Assembly (NCBI GenBank): GCA_950295325.1 | Contig: OX485805.1 | Span: 51,980,758-52,044,757, forward strand | DNA: 64,000 bases | Origin: Polytrichum commune | Taxonomy: Eukaryota; Streptophyta; Polytrichopsida; Polytrichales; Polytrichaceae | Direction: 5' to 3' | Shown here: positions 1-11,580 of the stretch, one piece after another | How positions within the stretch are numbered: position 1 is the first letter of the stretch | Layout of the letters: each line of letters starts with the position of its first letter | The notes under the pieces: generated by a model | The model's database searches: none | What the model was told of the DNA's origin: nothing | Seen by the model: only the letters and a program-made list of their open reading frames with translations | Made by a program: the position numbers and the translations under genes

Positions 1-99
1 CTGAGCGGTATGCAATTGACTACAAACACAACACTTTATAGTGCCCGTTGGCCAACTTTACTACTAATTATGTCGTCTCTATGCATACAACTGTATGTA

Positions 100-1418
100 T
101 TACGCGGAGGATACTACCGATCGCACGCTATCGAGCAATCCTTGTTGAATATCAAAGGTGACAAGCAGTGTTCCGGCACGATCTAAACTCTCCTTGCCCA
201 TGTGGGGGATCTTGTAGCCGTTCCCGCCACCATCCCCGAATGTTGCCAACATGCACTGCTGCCAAGTGAGAAACACATAGTTGAGTTTCTTCACATCCAG
301 ATCGTGAAACGCTTTCTCGATAATGTCTATGAGATCATCGACAATTTTAGGCGCGCTCTGGTGCTGCAGCGATTGAATGGCGTTGAAAAACCCTTGATCC
401 AGAACATTCATATCCGGGTTGTTCGGTGGTTGACAACGAAGTCAGATATCAAAGCCGTCGGTTTGCACAGCGTCCGTGAAGGCATCATCCAGCGTCGATA
501 TATGCGGTTTGGCGTTGTCTTGTTGGATGAAGATGGGACGTGCGGCAGTGGCATGGGGCCACTTCAATTGAATACCCGGCAACACATTCTCCAACAACAT
601 GTCGCGAACTGATCTTTTCCAACCATGACTGGCTTCGTAACCATCGTCCCCGCAGGACGATTTTTGCTTGCGCGCCTGGCGGGCTCCTTCACAACGAACA
701 GCCACATGCCTATGTTGCCATTGAACATTGTCTTGCGGTGGTGATCGTACCTGGGCCGAGCAACAACAGCCAAGAACATTACCTTCTCGATGAAGCGCTT
801 CGATTTACATGATCGCAACGGTTCAGGCTCGCCATCTGCCAGGTAATATCGCTTGGTGGCTTTAGTCATGTAAAACCACTTCTCGTCCATGTGAATGACA
901 TCGTACATGTCTTGGAAGGAATTTGACGACGGCTGCAACATGGACAGACAGAATTGCAGGCAGGCAATCTTGTAGCAGTCCGTCAACAATGGCTTGATCG
1001 AATTGGCATGTGGACGAATCACTCCCTCTTTGACCAATCTGCCCAAAGTGGAGCGCGGAATGCCACTGGCCGCGGCCATCGAACGAAGAGTGGTTCAACG
1101 ACTAAGCGGAATGGAAGTCAGCACCAACAGAACGTCCTTGTTGCTTTTAGTCCTACCAGAATTCTTGAAGCGGGTGGCGACACAAGGAGCCAGCGCCCCC
1201 GCAGCGACAGCTTCTTTTGCCCGGCTTCAGATGCAGCTGATTGTCCTCCGCCCGACACTGAAATGAGCAGCAACGACAGAGAATGAGCCTTTCACTGGTT
1301 TACTGTCTTTCAGCATCGCTAAAAGTGCTTGATACACCGCCTGGCGCTGCTCGTTGGACAGAACCACATGTTTGGGTGCCTGGCGACCTTCTTCAACGAT
1401 TGCAACATGTTCTGACAT
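100..1418 (-). pseudogene. mariner-like transposase, broken (DD39D)
   Basis: A cut-and-paste DNA transposase that would act in the nucleus on its own termini. The likely start is the ATG at 1418 (MSEHVAIV). The N-terminal helix-turn-helix region follows (VLSNEQRQAVYQALL, then GIPRSTLGRLVKEG). The catalytic residues can be placed: first Asp in HMDEKWFYMT near 887, second in FIQQDNAKPH near 519, third in NNPDMNVLDQGFF near 399. The last two are separated by exactly 39 residues, as in plant mariners. In-frame stops lie between 1227 and 1079 and near 440, and a frameshift lies near 600-700, so no active enzyme is made. The C-terminus KIPHMGKESLDRAG ends near 120. The family assignment is firm; the exact number of lesions is approximate. 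Confidence 0.85.
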
Positions 1419-1621
1419 TATTTGAGCTTTCAGTGGGGATTCCCGAACAATGAAGCTTGACCGCAACTTTTCGCACACCAAAGCTTTGTCAATGCCAGGA
1501 GCAACATAATTGACCTAAATCTTGCCGCAAAGCTCTCGGTGAGAGCTATCCAAGCATCTAACCTAACACTCCTGATTCCCATTAATAGCCTTAATCCCAC
1601 GCAGTTTTTTATACCGATCAG

Positions 1622-1641
1622 ATATTTTGGGACAGAGGGAG
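1622..1641 (-). repeat. Stowaway-type terminal inverted repeat of the mariner element
   Basis: On the minus strand it reads CTCCCTCTGTCCCAAAATAT and begins just after a TA (1642-1643). This is the canonical terminus of plant mariner and Stowaway elements. It fixes the 5' boundary about 220 bp upstream of the transposase start. Confidence 0.8.
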
Positions 1642-1643
1642 TA

Positions 1644-3372
1644 TCTAGGAAAACTAAGAATGGTGCCACTAGCAAGTAGGTTGATTGATTCACTCTCATT
1701 TACATACACATGAAGCAAACTTGATTATGATTTTAAAACATGTCCAAGAATGATCACTAGCAATCTATTCTTGGATTTGAAAGCTAAGAAGACATTGCAT
1801 CTACAAAGTGGGTGATGTTGGGCATGATTGAACCACCCCAAAATTGCACTATTTGAATCTCTAATTATTATCCTCTGATCTCATAGAACCATGTTAGAGA
1901 TCTTGTTGTAACACCATGTGCATATGGGGTTCTTACTTAACCATTAATTTATCGTCATAACTACACAAAACCTTTGATTTAGTGTGGGTCGCACTACTCA
2001 TTGTTGACCCACATTATTTTTCTTGTAATCAATAGAAGCAACTAGAGAAAGTGTCACATGACACTTAATGCTACATGACAAGTCATGAAGACCTCTAAAT
2101 TTAGTGTGGCATGCCAATTTAAATGCCACACTAAATCAGATGTTTAATGTAGCTAGTGCACATCACAATCAGCCTGCTATCTCCAGGATCATTCTGGTCG
2201 AGTTGCATAAACTTAATTAGCCTTTGGAAGAGCTGAAATTAATGTCAGTGTCACAGTGTAATTAACTTTGTAGATCAGAAGCCTGATCCCCAACAATCTA
2301 TAGTTGTAAGCACTGCAGTTTTTAGTTGATTTGAAGAACCACTAATGACAGGTGGAATATAGGTTGAGATCAAAATGTTCAATAAAGATGTCAGTCTCAC
2401 ATCAGTTCTGCTAGAATAGCTCTTCACCAATACGAATCCCAGGCTGCCATACACTGATGTCATGGTGCAAGATTCCGAGGCAGGTTGTGCTTAGCCTTAA
2501 ACCATAAATATTGGTACTTTTATGGGTCACAAAAGTCACAGTTTGACAGGTGCGACAGCTAATGTAGGTATTATGGACAGTTTGAAGCCCTTGAAGACTT
2601 AACTGGATGAGCTGAATTCCCTTTCCCCTTCCAGAAAAAACGCTTTTGAAACACAGTATCGTGGAGTAAAATTCAGCAACATGCAAGGTTACAAATAAAT
2701 GGTGCCTGTAATGCATGTAAAATACTTGAAGTATTATGGTCAAACACAAATATTTGATACACCAATTTTCTTTGGTATTGATATATTGAAGTCGAGTTTT
2801 GCATCAGCTACAACCATATGGCATCTGCAACATTAATGCATTGTTTGTTTTGTTTAGTTTTCCCTTCTATTGATAATTGTACCATTGAGCTGACAGCAAA
2901 TTTGTATTTACATAAGTCAACTCATTGTATTTATATCTACACTGTAGAATCAGTATGTTACATTTTGGCTCATGTCATGGCCAGCAAAAATAATCTCCAA
3001 GAATAATCATCCTAGACCTTCAACAACTCCCTCCTGCGATTCCTCATGAGCCCGCACTACCAACAAGACGCATCTGCCATCTGCCTGCTGCCATCTTATT
3101 GCATCTACCCATTGCAATTAATGTACTTAGTTACCATTTGACATGTCACCCTCGTTGTCATACTATATCCTCTAGGTGGAAATATACAAGCCGGTAGCCT
3201 ATGTGCGACTACTACACCAGTCGTGGTGTCAAATAAATGGCATATTTGTGGCCCTTGAGTTCAGCTTTAGGAGGGGATATTCTTCTTCCCTCAAAACTGG
3301 AAGATCGAGGTCACGTGCCCACTAACACTATGGTACAATCAACTAACTATCTATCTGTGGTAAGGGTCACTG
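1644..3372. other. non-coding stretch between the mariner element and the AP2/ERF gene
   Basis: AT-rich sequence without a convincing gene. It contains one copy of a dispersed repeat (about 2030-2165). The part from about 2900 to 3372 lies just downstream of the AP2/ERF stop codon and probably holds its 3' UTR and polyadenylation site, but I see no clear signal. A 112-codon minus-strand frame at 2411-2749 has no recognisable domain. Confidence 0.5.
2030..2165 (-). repeat. dispersed repeat with GTGTCACATGACAC core, copy 1
   Basis: Its reverse complement (ATGACTTGTCATGTAGCA, then AAGTGTCATGTGACACTTTC) closely matches 11495-11545 and, more loosely, 10245-10290. The core at 2051-2064 is a near-palindrome (GTCA..TGAC). 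Origin unknown; probably a decayed MITE family. Confidence 0.55.
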
Positions 3373-5489
3373 TTATTGCAGAAAATTGTTAAACAGATTA
3401 TTTCCGGTACTAAAATTCGCCGGACAAGAGAAGGGTACTACCGGTATGTGATCATCATGCGGCCACTGATGATCTTGACTATTATAATACATTAGGGTGC
3501 TCGCCGGAGCACTGGTGGAGAAGCTCGAGAAGCTGTCGCCGCATGGATTCCAGTCCATGGCGCTCATGTGAGCTGGCTCCAAGAAAGCTGGATCATGCTG
3601 TACTTGATATACAGCTCTGGATTCATTGGGGCCAGACGAGCAACTATCTCCAGAGGAATTATCAAAGCTGCCCAATATCTGCAACAGAAGTAATTAAGGA
3701 AGTTAATATAGTTAGATGGAAGTAATATTCTTAAGGAAGAACATTGAAGAATGTTTGCTGCTTCTAATTAAAAGGATTGCAGATCATCAACATAATAATG
3801 TTCTTGAAATGCTTATAATATGTATATTTCATACCTCGGACATGCCACCATCGTCGACGTTGTACCAGCTGGAAGTATACGCCGCAGAACTGCCACCATT
3901 GCCTGATAATTCAGTGGCAATTGGATCTGCCGTGCTGCAAGTATCCAGGTATTCAGTCACCCATGCGGCCGAATCTACTACATCCAACTGCATCGGAGCA
4001 TCATAGATTTCCACATGCGTCGTCGACACCGTTGATGTTCTTGAATGAATGTCGATGATCCTGCTACTTTGATGCCCATAGCCAGCGGCGGCGGTCCCCG
4101 GCCAGGCCGAGTTGCTGCAGGTAGCTGGACTACCAACTTGATCATCATGAATATTATAATAATGATGTTCTGTTTGAAGGAGGCCGAACACATGGGCGTC
4201 GCCTGCAGCAACAGCATCCTGTCTGCAGAAGTCGGAATCCTCAATTGTCAAAGAATCCGACCCGCTGCAGAGATCTGGGTCTCCGAAGAACAGCTCATCA
4301 ACGTCACCGTTGTCGATCGACGTGGAGTCCTGATGGTGAAAATTGTGATGTAGCCTGCTTAATGAAATTGATGTGGGACAACTTTTTTTGTAGAATTCGT
4401 CCACATCGAGTTTGCCAGCATATTGAGCTACCCGAGATATCGTTGGCGAATTAGTATTCTTGGGTGTAATGCCGTGATCTTCGACCGCTGGGAGCTCTGA
4501 ATGACCGACCAGCTGGGATGACGCGCTGGGGCATGTAGAAGTCAGGTGCTTCGACATCCCAGCCATGTTCGGGCAGAACATTGACGCATAGTCTTGGGCT
4601 TTCTTCTTGATGTAATTTGTGACCTCCTTATACATAACCTCATTGCTGAGGTCATTCAGGTTGAGATAGGCCGGGATGGCCTCCCTGTAAGAATCCAGCT
4701 GCGGACAAGGGAAATTGAACGGCCTCTTCTTAGCGCACCGAAGGATCTTGCGGGCGCTATCCACAGCCCTTGCAGCTCCCTCCTCCGAATCAAAGGTGCC
4801 CAGCCACACTTTCTTGTCTACGGCCTTCCATTCGGCCACTCTAATTTCAGCGACCCACTTGCTTAGGTCTGGTCTGTAGCGGACACCGAAGTGCCTCGAG
4901 CTTTCCTTCGCTCGAGGCCTCTTCGTAGGCGTTTGTGGCAACAACATTTCGTCGACACAAACTCCGGATCCTTTCGCCACTCTGCATTACAACAACATAA
5001 CAACCGCATTCAGACCAGCTACTAAGCCCTCTAATTTGAGTTCATTATGATCAATTGACATACGATGGTGGCATGGAATCGGAGTCAAAAACTGTATCAT
5101 GTTTGCACTCTCAATGGACTGAAAATGTGGTGTGACTAACGCCCGGTTTAATGCTTCCCCCAAACCGACTAATTTAATATCTGTCCAGACTTGAGTGAAC
5201 AGTGATATTCGTTGCAAATTTATTTTCTTAGCAATGACAGAAAAATCCATGGAGATGTCAAGAAATTACGCTACCTGCCACAAAAAGCCAAGGGAACCTT
5301 GCCATACGTAGCTGCAGGTTTTCTTTCCACATCATCGTAGTTACTGTTGCACTTGACGTCGGCAGCCATGGCGCCGCATGAGTTGTAGCTCGAATTAGTC
5401 TTATGCAGGCTATGTTCAGGACGCAAGAATTGGTTGCGTCCCCAATCCCTAGACGAGATTGTAACCTGGTACTGCTGAAGCTCTGGCAT
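3373..5489 (-). CDS. AP2/ERF-domain transcription factor, three exons
   Basis: A predicted nuclear DNA-binding protein of 555 residues from CDS exons 5489-5275, 4981-3835 and 3678-3373. Intron 1 (5274-4982) reads GTAGCG...GCAG and intron 2 (3834-3679) reads GTATGA...GCAG. Both joins keep the frame (phase 2, then phase 0). The single AP2 domain lies at about residues 102-165. It shows GVRYRP, KWVAEIR, VWLGTFDSEEGAARA and the closing FNFPCP. It departs from typical ERF domains: YRG is replaced by HFG, the PWGKW part by PDLSKW, and the loop before VWLG is longer, giving about 64 residues instead of 57-60. A basic stretch (TKRPRAKESSR) just before it may be a nuclear signal. After the domain, LNLNDLSNEVMYKEV...YIKKKAQDYA looks helical, followed by a long acidic, Ser-rich tail as in activation domains. 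A further non-coding 5' exon is possible. Family firm; target genes unknown. Confidence 0.85.
3679..3834 (-). other. intron 2 of the AP2/ERF gene
   Basis: 156 bp and AT-rich. Donor TCCGAG|GTATGA at 3835/3834; acceptor CTGTTGCAG|ATATTG at 3679/3678. The frame is preserved into a Ser-rich final exon ending NNLFNNFLQ and a TAA at 3373. Confidence 0.75.
4982..5274 (-). other. intron 1 of the AP2/ERF gene
   Basis: 293 bp. The donor is GGCAG|GTAGCG at 5275/5274 and the acceptor ATGCAG|AGTGGCG at 4982/4981. Splicing creates an Arg codon across the junction (AG+A). Without it the AP2 exon has no in-frame ATG near its start, which supports the first exon. Confidence 0.7.
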
Positions 5490-5672
5490 TCTGGGATTGG
5501 GTTAATTGGCAGATAACAGAAGTTTGAATGTGGAAGCTGCTGCTATGTCCCAGCGCCCTTCCAGCCCCTACTTCGCCGACACCGGTTTTATTCCTAGACG
5601 TGTACGTGCAATTGAAGTCTTAAAAAGTGTACAACAGTGAATGTGCGTTGATGTGAACTACCTGGCAGCGAA

Positions 5673-5682
5673 CTTTTTATGC
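5673..5682 (-). promoter_or_regulatory. possible TATA box of the AP2/ERF gene
   Basis: The minus strand reads GCATAAAAAGTT about 185 bp upstream of the ATG. That would leave a 5' UTR of roughly 150 nt. This is positional inference only; other AT-rich motifs are nearby. Confidence 0.25.
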
Positions 5683-8375
5683 TCTAACACTAGTTTTGCC
5701 TACGAATGAGTTGATTTTGTACAATTAACTGAAAAACGACATATCTTGGAGACGAAGGTCTCCTCCGCGAAATCATGTGCTTCACTGAAATACAACCGAG
5801 CTAATTTCATACTGACTCTCCCTTGTGCACTCTTCACTACTAGCTTGACAGGCGAAGTCTGAAGATTGTCTGCACCAAATTCACACTTCCATGGACCTAG
5901 AAATGATTCTTCAACAACAATAGAGAACAAAGGGGGAACCAAGCGATCTGGGGAATGCTATATGAATTAATGCACTCGATCGAATGATAACTTAGAATGG
6001 AGCTTCTATCTCGATCGAAATGTTCATGAGACTCTCAACTCATGATAAATCACTAGCAGGCTCTGCTAGTGATGTCTGGTGTGCGGTGAATCCAGGCTAG
6101 GCTAAGCAGATGATGGAGAGTGAGGAAATGAGCAGACATCCGAGTACTAAAAGCATCAGGAAATACCTCCAAATTGCGGAAGACCGGGCCACTTTGCCGT
6201 CACATCACCTGTGTGGCCACCACAACACAAATTCAACTGCTTCCGGCACGTCTCTACTAATCCACTCCACTAATCACACACAGATAATTATCCAAGTTCC
6301 AAGAAACCATCAGATTTTACTCTGAACTTCCTGGGTCAGAGATTGAAAGATTTGTAGAAGCTGCAAGTTACTAACTGTGTTACCACCAGTTGCTAGATTT
6401 TTAGTTGGTCGGGAGGCCGGAGAATTGGATAAGGGTTGAAACCTCCAGGATCAAACCTCCAATTATATAAAAATATATATTTCAGCAAGTCATCAGATTT
6501 CCGGAGCTGGGCGGCAGGCAATCTTTCGGATGTAACCCTCGAATCGAGCTTCTTTTGCGACGGAATCATGCAATTGTTGTAGGTGGTGACCCTGCCTCCG
6601 ACAAGCTGTACGACTGCGATCAGATTCTAACTTAGTCTCTCAAAAACGGACCTCTACCGACTGATCCTCGCAGGACATCGTCATCAAAAAACCAATAAAA
6701 TCTGCTCATCTCATCAACCTTCTGTTCCAGAACGATCAACAACTATCAATCTCACGCCGGTCGACACGCACGACCGAATCTTCGTGAACGAAACTCAGAG
6801 CGCCACTGGTACCGACAAATTATAATTGTCCAAAAGAGATTACCCCTCGCCTCTGAATTTCTCTAAACCCTCTCCAGACTTGAAGTCGTTAAAACTACTA
6901 CCCAAACCCCAACCCCAACCCAACCAACAACTACATTCATCTGCCAGCAAGCGCACATCGAATGACGAACTATGGGTTAAATTATGTAGTTTGTGTACCG
7001 ACACGCTTCATCTATCACGTCAGACTGAAATTCAATCCAAGTGTGGCCGTTCGGAAGGTCTCAACCTACAGTACAGACCAACTACTGCAGACATAGAGAA
7101 TTATGAACGAAGATTTTGACATGGCATCGACGTGCCGACAAACGAGTCGTCGATGTCGACTGTATATTATGTTTCTACAAACACTGCGGGTCCTCTTGGA
7201 CATGAACATGTTCAATCTGACCTCGCCCCGACCTAGCCCAGTGCATGAGGATTAATTGAATAATTGTCTCTGGTCACGGGTGTGTCCGGCTTTTGCAATC
7301 GCCCGCGGTTACACATATGCGGCATGTACTGACGACCAGTGCAAGGACTAGACTAAATTTTTTTTTTCCAGATTTTACCGACTAATTTGTAGGAAAGTGC
7401 TTCGAAGTGCTTCCAGGGACCGATCCTCCGAAGCTGGAAGGAGTGCGCGCTTGCCGGGCCGTGGTCCATACTCGACTCTTCAGTCGGCCTCTTGGGCAGG
7501 GGGAACTGGTTATCATCTAAGTTCACTTGTTTAATGCCTTCCTGGAATCTGCCAGTGGGTGAACTGGTGCTTTTTTATGGGCAAATTGGCTCCAATGAGT
7601 TCAGTTCAGTTCGGTTTGGTTCCGAGCCGGCGGCATATGCTTGCTGGGTGTGCATTGTATGGTTGAAACGCTTGATTTAGCTGTCTGTCTCTAGTATTCG
7701 CTATCATTGTTCTTCATGAACTAAAATAATGAAGCTACAAACTAGGAGGTCCCACTGCTACACCAAATATGATTTTTAGTTTCATCAATTCTAAGTGTCG
7801 ACCAAGTCCATTTTAACCGTTCACTAGGGTCATGTAACATCAACGTGGATGAGATATAAATTGTTTAGGCGAACGGAATCAAGGGCTACGTGGTGATGAC
7901 TTGTGATTGATTATCTTTGAAAATTTTTGACGATTGTCACAATCAAGCATCAGTATCTACATGAACAGTTATGGTTAACCTATAGAGTGACGATGTGTTA
8001 CTTTCACTGTACCGCTTTGAAAATTGTAACTATTCATAAATTCTATTTTTTCATGAATATGAAAATCCATTTAAATTTGTTTCTCTTTGTAAGAGAAACA
8101 ATTCCCGGCTATTACTTCTCCTAAACAGATGTAAACTCACTTATTGTATCAGTTATAGATGCCTCGACCTTAGCTACACTCTACAGTCGGGTACAGACAT
8201 AGGTCATTGTTCTTGGAGAGAGCGATTTTCACCTCACCTGACAACACGAGTCTCACTCTAGTCAGCCGTACTTGTAAATTACTATTGAATCATATTTTTT
8301 ACTGTGTCTATGCAAGAGAAATACAACCTTGCCACAGACTCTGTCCATGCATGCATGCTTTCTTGGAGTTCGAAG
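5683..8375. other. upstream region of the AP2/ERF gene, no gene seen
   Basis: About 2.7 kb with higher GC from 6500 to 7650 than in the flanks. Short frames (for example 6826-7119 on plus and 5700-5942 on minus) have no recognisable domain and no conserved splice structure. The stretch may hold promoter and enhancer sequence of the neighbouring gene, or another decayed element. Nothing further can be supported. Confidence 0.4.
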
Positions 8376-8690
8376 CAGTGTGTATTTTTGACAAAGTTTT
8401 TGCAAGTTTTTGACATTTGACCAAAAATAATAAAATAAAATAAAATGCACATCAATGAACACGCATAATTTAGAAATGGACATGTTGTGTGACTTGTGAA
8501 GAAAAAAAGCACGTGTCACTTGACACATTAGAAATTGAAATGGCACGTACTACTTGGCATGTAACATTGAGCAGACATTTTAGAAGAAAATGTAGATGTC
8601 AATTGACATTCATTTTTGTTTTTCAACATGTCACGTGACACTTTGGATTTGAAATTGAACGTCAAATGAAATTTGTCAAACATACACACT
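8376..8690 (-). repeat. dispersed repeat rich in GTCA-NN-TGAC palindromes, copy 1
   Basis: The reverse complement matches 58764-59072 over about 310 bp, starting GTATGTTTGACAAATTTCAT and ending with ACTTGCAAAAA. Three 12-base TGTCA-NN-TGACA units occur at 8514-8525, 8597-8608 and 8629-8640. No terminal inverted repeats or target duplication were identified. The copies differ at many positions, so the family is old. Confidence 0.7.
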
Positions 8691-10194
8691 AGTTCAAAGA
8701 ATGCATTGTATGTAAGGGTACTACTACCCCCTCACCCTGAAGTCAGAACTTTTGTCCAACATAGTGATAGTCCTAGAGCCGCCAATCATAAAATTCAATT
8801 GTAATTTAATATCTAGTAAAACACACTCCACATTGCCATGAAAATTCAATGCAAACTAAAGCCAAATGCCATTCTTAATGGGTGTGGGACCTTGACAATC
8901 TAATCTACATCTTGGGTGCTACTGACATTGTTTATGATATTCAGTGTCACTGACTACTATAGTACCATCACCTACTTTTAATCCTCACCCAAAAGCTTTT
9001 CCCCATGTATTATTGTCTAGAGTGAAACATGCTTTGAACATGAGAACAAGCTAGGGTCGGTTCTGGATGTGCAATTACTATAATCAACACCTTAGTTTTT
9101 TATGGTTTATCTATTCAATGGTCACAGACTGCACGTTAATATGTGTTGAAAACTTCTTTCAATTACCAACATAACCCAACAAAATTTGTGTTGATCTACT
9201 AGTAGAATGTGTGTTCAATGCTTATGCTATTTTTGTTTTATTTTATTTTATTTTGTAACAAAAAAGTACAAATTAAATAAATTAAATTTTGTAGACTCAT
9301 CATAAAAGAGTTTATCTGGTAAAAATTCATATTCTAGGATTAAAGTTATTATAGCATTGCTAACTCCAAACAATCATGACTCTAAATACCAAAACCCATG
9401 TACTCCTCTGTCACCTATTATTTTTTTGTGATTGAAATAAATAAATAAATAAATCGTGCAATATAGACGTGAGCTAGACAATGATTTTGGTTCACATGTG
9501 ACATATTGTTCAAAAGACAATGTGTTATAATTGTTTATCAAAGAGAACACTATTCAATAACAAGAAATTTCTATGGTGTTCTTTATTAGGGACCCATTGG
9601 GGATGACACTTCTTAAATCTGTGTTATATTAGGTATAAAAATGATGCTGAGTTCAACCTTCAAATCCCAACTTCCTCAAATTTCCAATCCGATTTAGTTC
9701 AAGAATGCTCAAAGGACCACTAGTCTGCAATTTTGATAATAACTACAGCACAAAGTCAACTCTTTTTCTTTCTTTTTTCTTTTGCCATTGGACATGATCC
9801 TGTAATGAAGTAATAAACCATGTGCATGGAAAGGTGGAGTCACCCCTGATGTTCCTGCATGCATCTTACTCAATAAGTGTTGGGGTTCAACTTGTGGTCT
9901 TCAATGCAAGTGAAAACTTCCATTTAGAGACGGTTGATCGACAAAGCACCAAAGTCATGTAAACCTTGGTCGGTTTCGTCTCAAGTCATGCATGGATTCG
10001 AATGGGTCCCGAAAAGGAGGTGGGGGGGGGGGGTTGCTCTTTTGAGGAACATACATGGTCAAGTTCGTTAGTAAGTTAGGGCATGTGGGCCAACTCCAGC
10101 ACAAAATTGGTGTTGAGGCACTTGATTCCCATAATTGGCCCACCTATGTGACCCCATTCTACACTACATTGAACATCTGATTTTCATTAGTTTA

Positions 10195-10310
10195 ATGGCA
10201 TTGGAATTGGACATGTGCCATGTTAATTAAAGTGGATTCTTGACTTGTTATGTAATACTAAGTGCCTTGTGACACCCTTCCTACACTAATATGTGCAATT
10301 AGATTGTCCC
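10195..10310 (+). repeat. dispersed repeat with GACTTGT...GTGACAC core, diverged copy 2
   Basis: Contains TTGACTTGTTATGTAATACT followed by AAGTGCCTTGTGACACCCTT, a diverged version of the unit at 11470-11580 and of the inverted unit at 2030-2165. Confidence 0.45.
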
Positions 10311-11469
10311 ACGTTACAATGATCTATAATCCACATTATTTAGAGCATTTATCACCATAGTTTCAAAATACGATCTTTTTCTTTTCTACATTGGTTGCTA
10401 CACATATGAATAAATAAAGTCATAAGTTCTTGGTGATCAGATTTTGACCCAAGGTAATTTGTATGGGTAAAGGGGCAGCAAATTAGCAAAAGACAACTTA
10501 ATTGCACATATCAGTGTAAATGTCATCTAGTGTTTGTAAGACAACCAATGTGGGTTGATGATGAGTTATGTTGGTCACATGTTTAAGTGTAGAGATTGCA
10601 AACCTTGAGTGGGTTCCATTCCTCACACGGTCCTCTCCCACTTGGACAAAGTGTCCCCAGTGGCCTCAATGGTCCCACGGGGTTTTGTTACATCTCTTTT
10701 CTTAATCATAAAAGTAACAACGGCCAAGGTGATTCTGGGACTTTAAATTTTGGGTCATCATGGTTTTTCTTCTTCTATTTTGGACAAATACGACTCAAAT
10801 TACAAGTCATTTCCTTGAACTTTTTGTGATTACAGTTGTGATGTCCTTACACTTAGTGAATTGGTTTGTATGGCATCATGTGTCTTTTGGTTCCTTCTAA
10901 GGATGCCACTTGGTGACTCCACAATAACCTACGCATTCTAGGTGTGCTCATACGGTTGATGTGGCCCTCAAGCATTATATATTAGTAAATCTCATAGTTT
11001 ACATACTTTAATTTTCTAGGGGACATTCGGATCCTCTGCATTGATCAGGCATGGGGGCGCCCACTTACACATTACCTAGTGACAATGAATAAACTCACTA
11101 GGGTTGTTGGGGTTTAATGCTACTTTGTGATGCAACAAATCGTAACTACTATTGAGATCACATTGATCTCAAATTTATCTTATCATTGTTGACAACCTCC
11201 AAATGAGATAACGACGTCACGTAACATGACTAGTTGTCAAATTGAGCTTGCAACATGGAAACCGGTCCAAACAAGGAACACCATGGACAAGTCAAAAGGA
11301 ATGTTAAGCTCAAACCCCACGAAACAAAGCCACGTTTATAATGCATTTCATGACAAGCTCGCACTTGAAATTTAAGCTACCTGAGGAGGGAGGTACAATA
11401 GCTTGAACTTCCAACCAAGTTCTCACTTTCGTCTACCTCAAAGATTAGATTTTGGATGACAATTAAAAT

Positions 11470-11580
11470 TGGTCTGTAATACTAAATAAAGTGGTATTCA
11501 TGACTTGTCATGTAGCAAGCAAGTGTCATGTGACACTTTCTCCACTTGACACCTACCAATGATTATGCATGGGTCACACT
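11470..11580 (+). repeat. dispersed repeat with GTGTCATGTGACAC core, copy 3
   Basis: Contains ATGACTTGTCATGTAGCAAG then AGTGTCATGTGACACTTTCT, nearly identical to the reverse complement of 2030-2165. The GTCA..TGAC core is at about 11525-11536. Confidence 0.55.

Larger units (their letters stand above)
1..1641 (-). mobile_element. plant mariner-like element (Tc1/mariner), truncated by window edge
   Basis: The element runs from its 5' terminus at 1641 leftwards past the window start. The terminus read on the minus strand is CTCCCTCTGTCCCAAAATAT, which matches the Stowaway/plant-mariner type, and it is flanked by TA at 1642-1643, the expected Tc1/mariner target dinucleotide. It encloses a broken DD39D transposase. 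No matching second terminus is seen in the first 100 bases, so the 3' end lies outside the window or is lost. Elements like this are the likely source of transposase for Stowaway MITEs (known of the family). The copy is an old relic because its reading frame is interrupted. Confidence 0.85.

Noticed and set aside
202..612. Plus-strand 136-codon frame at the left edge
   Set aside because: It lies antisense to the recognisable mariner transposase.
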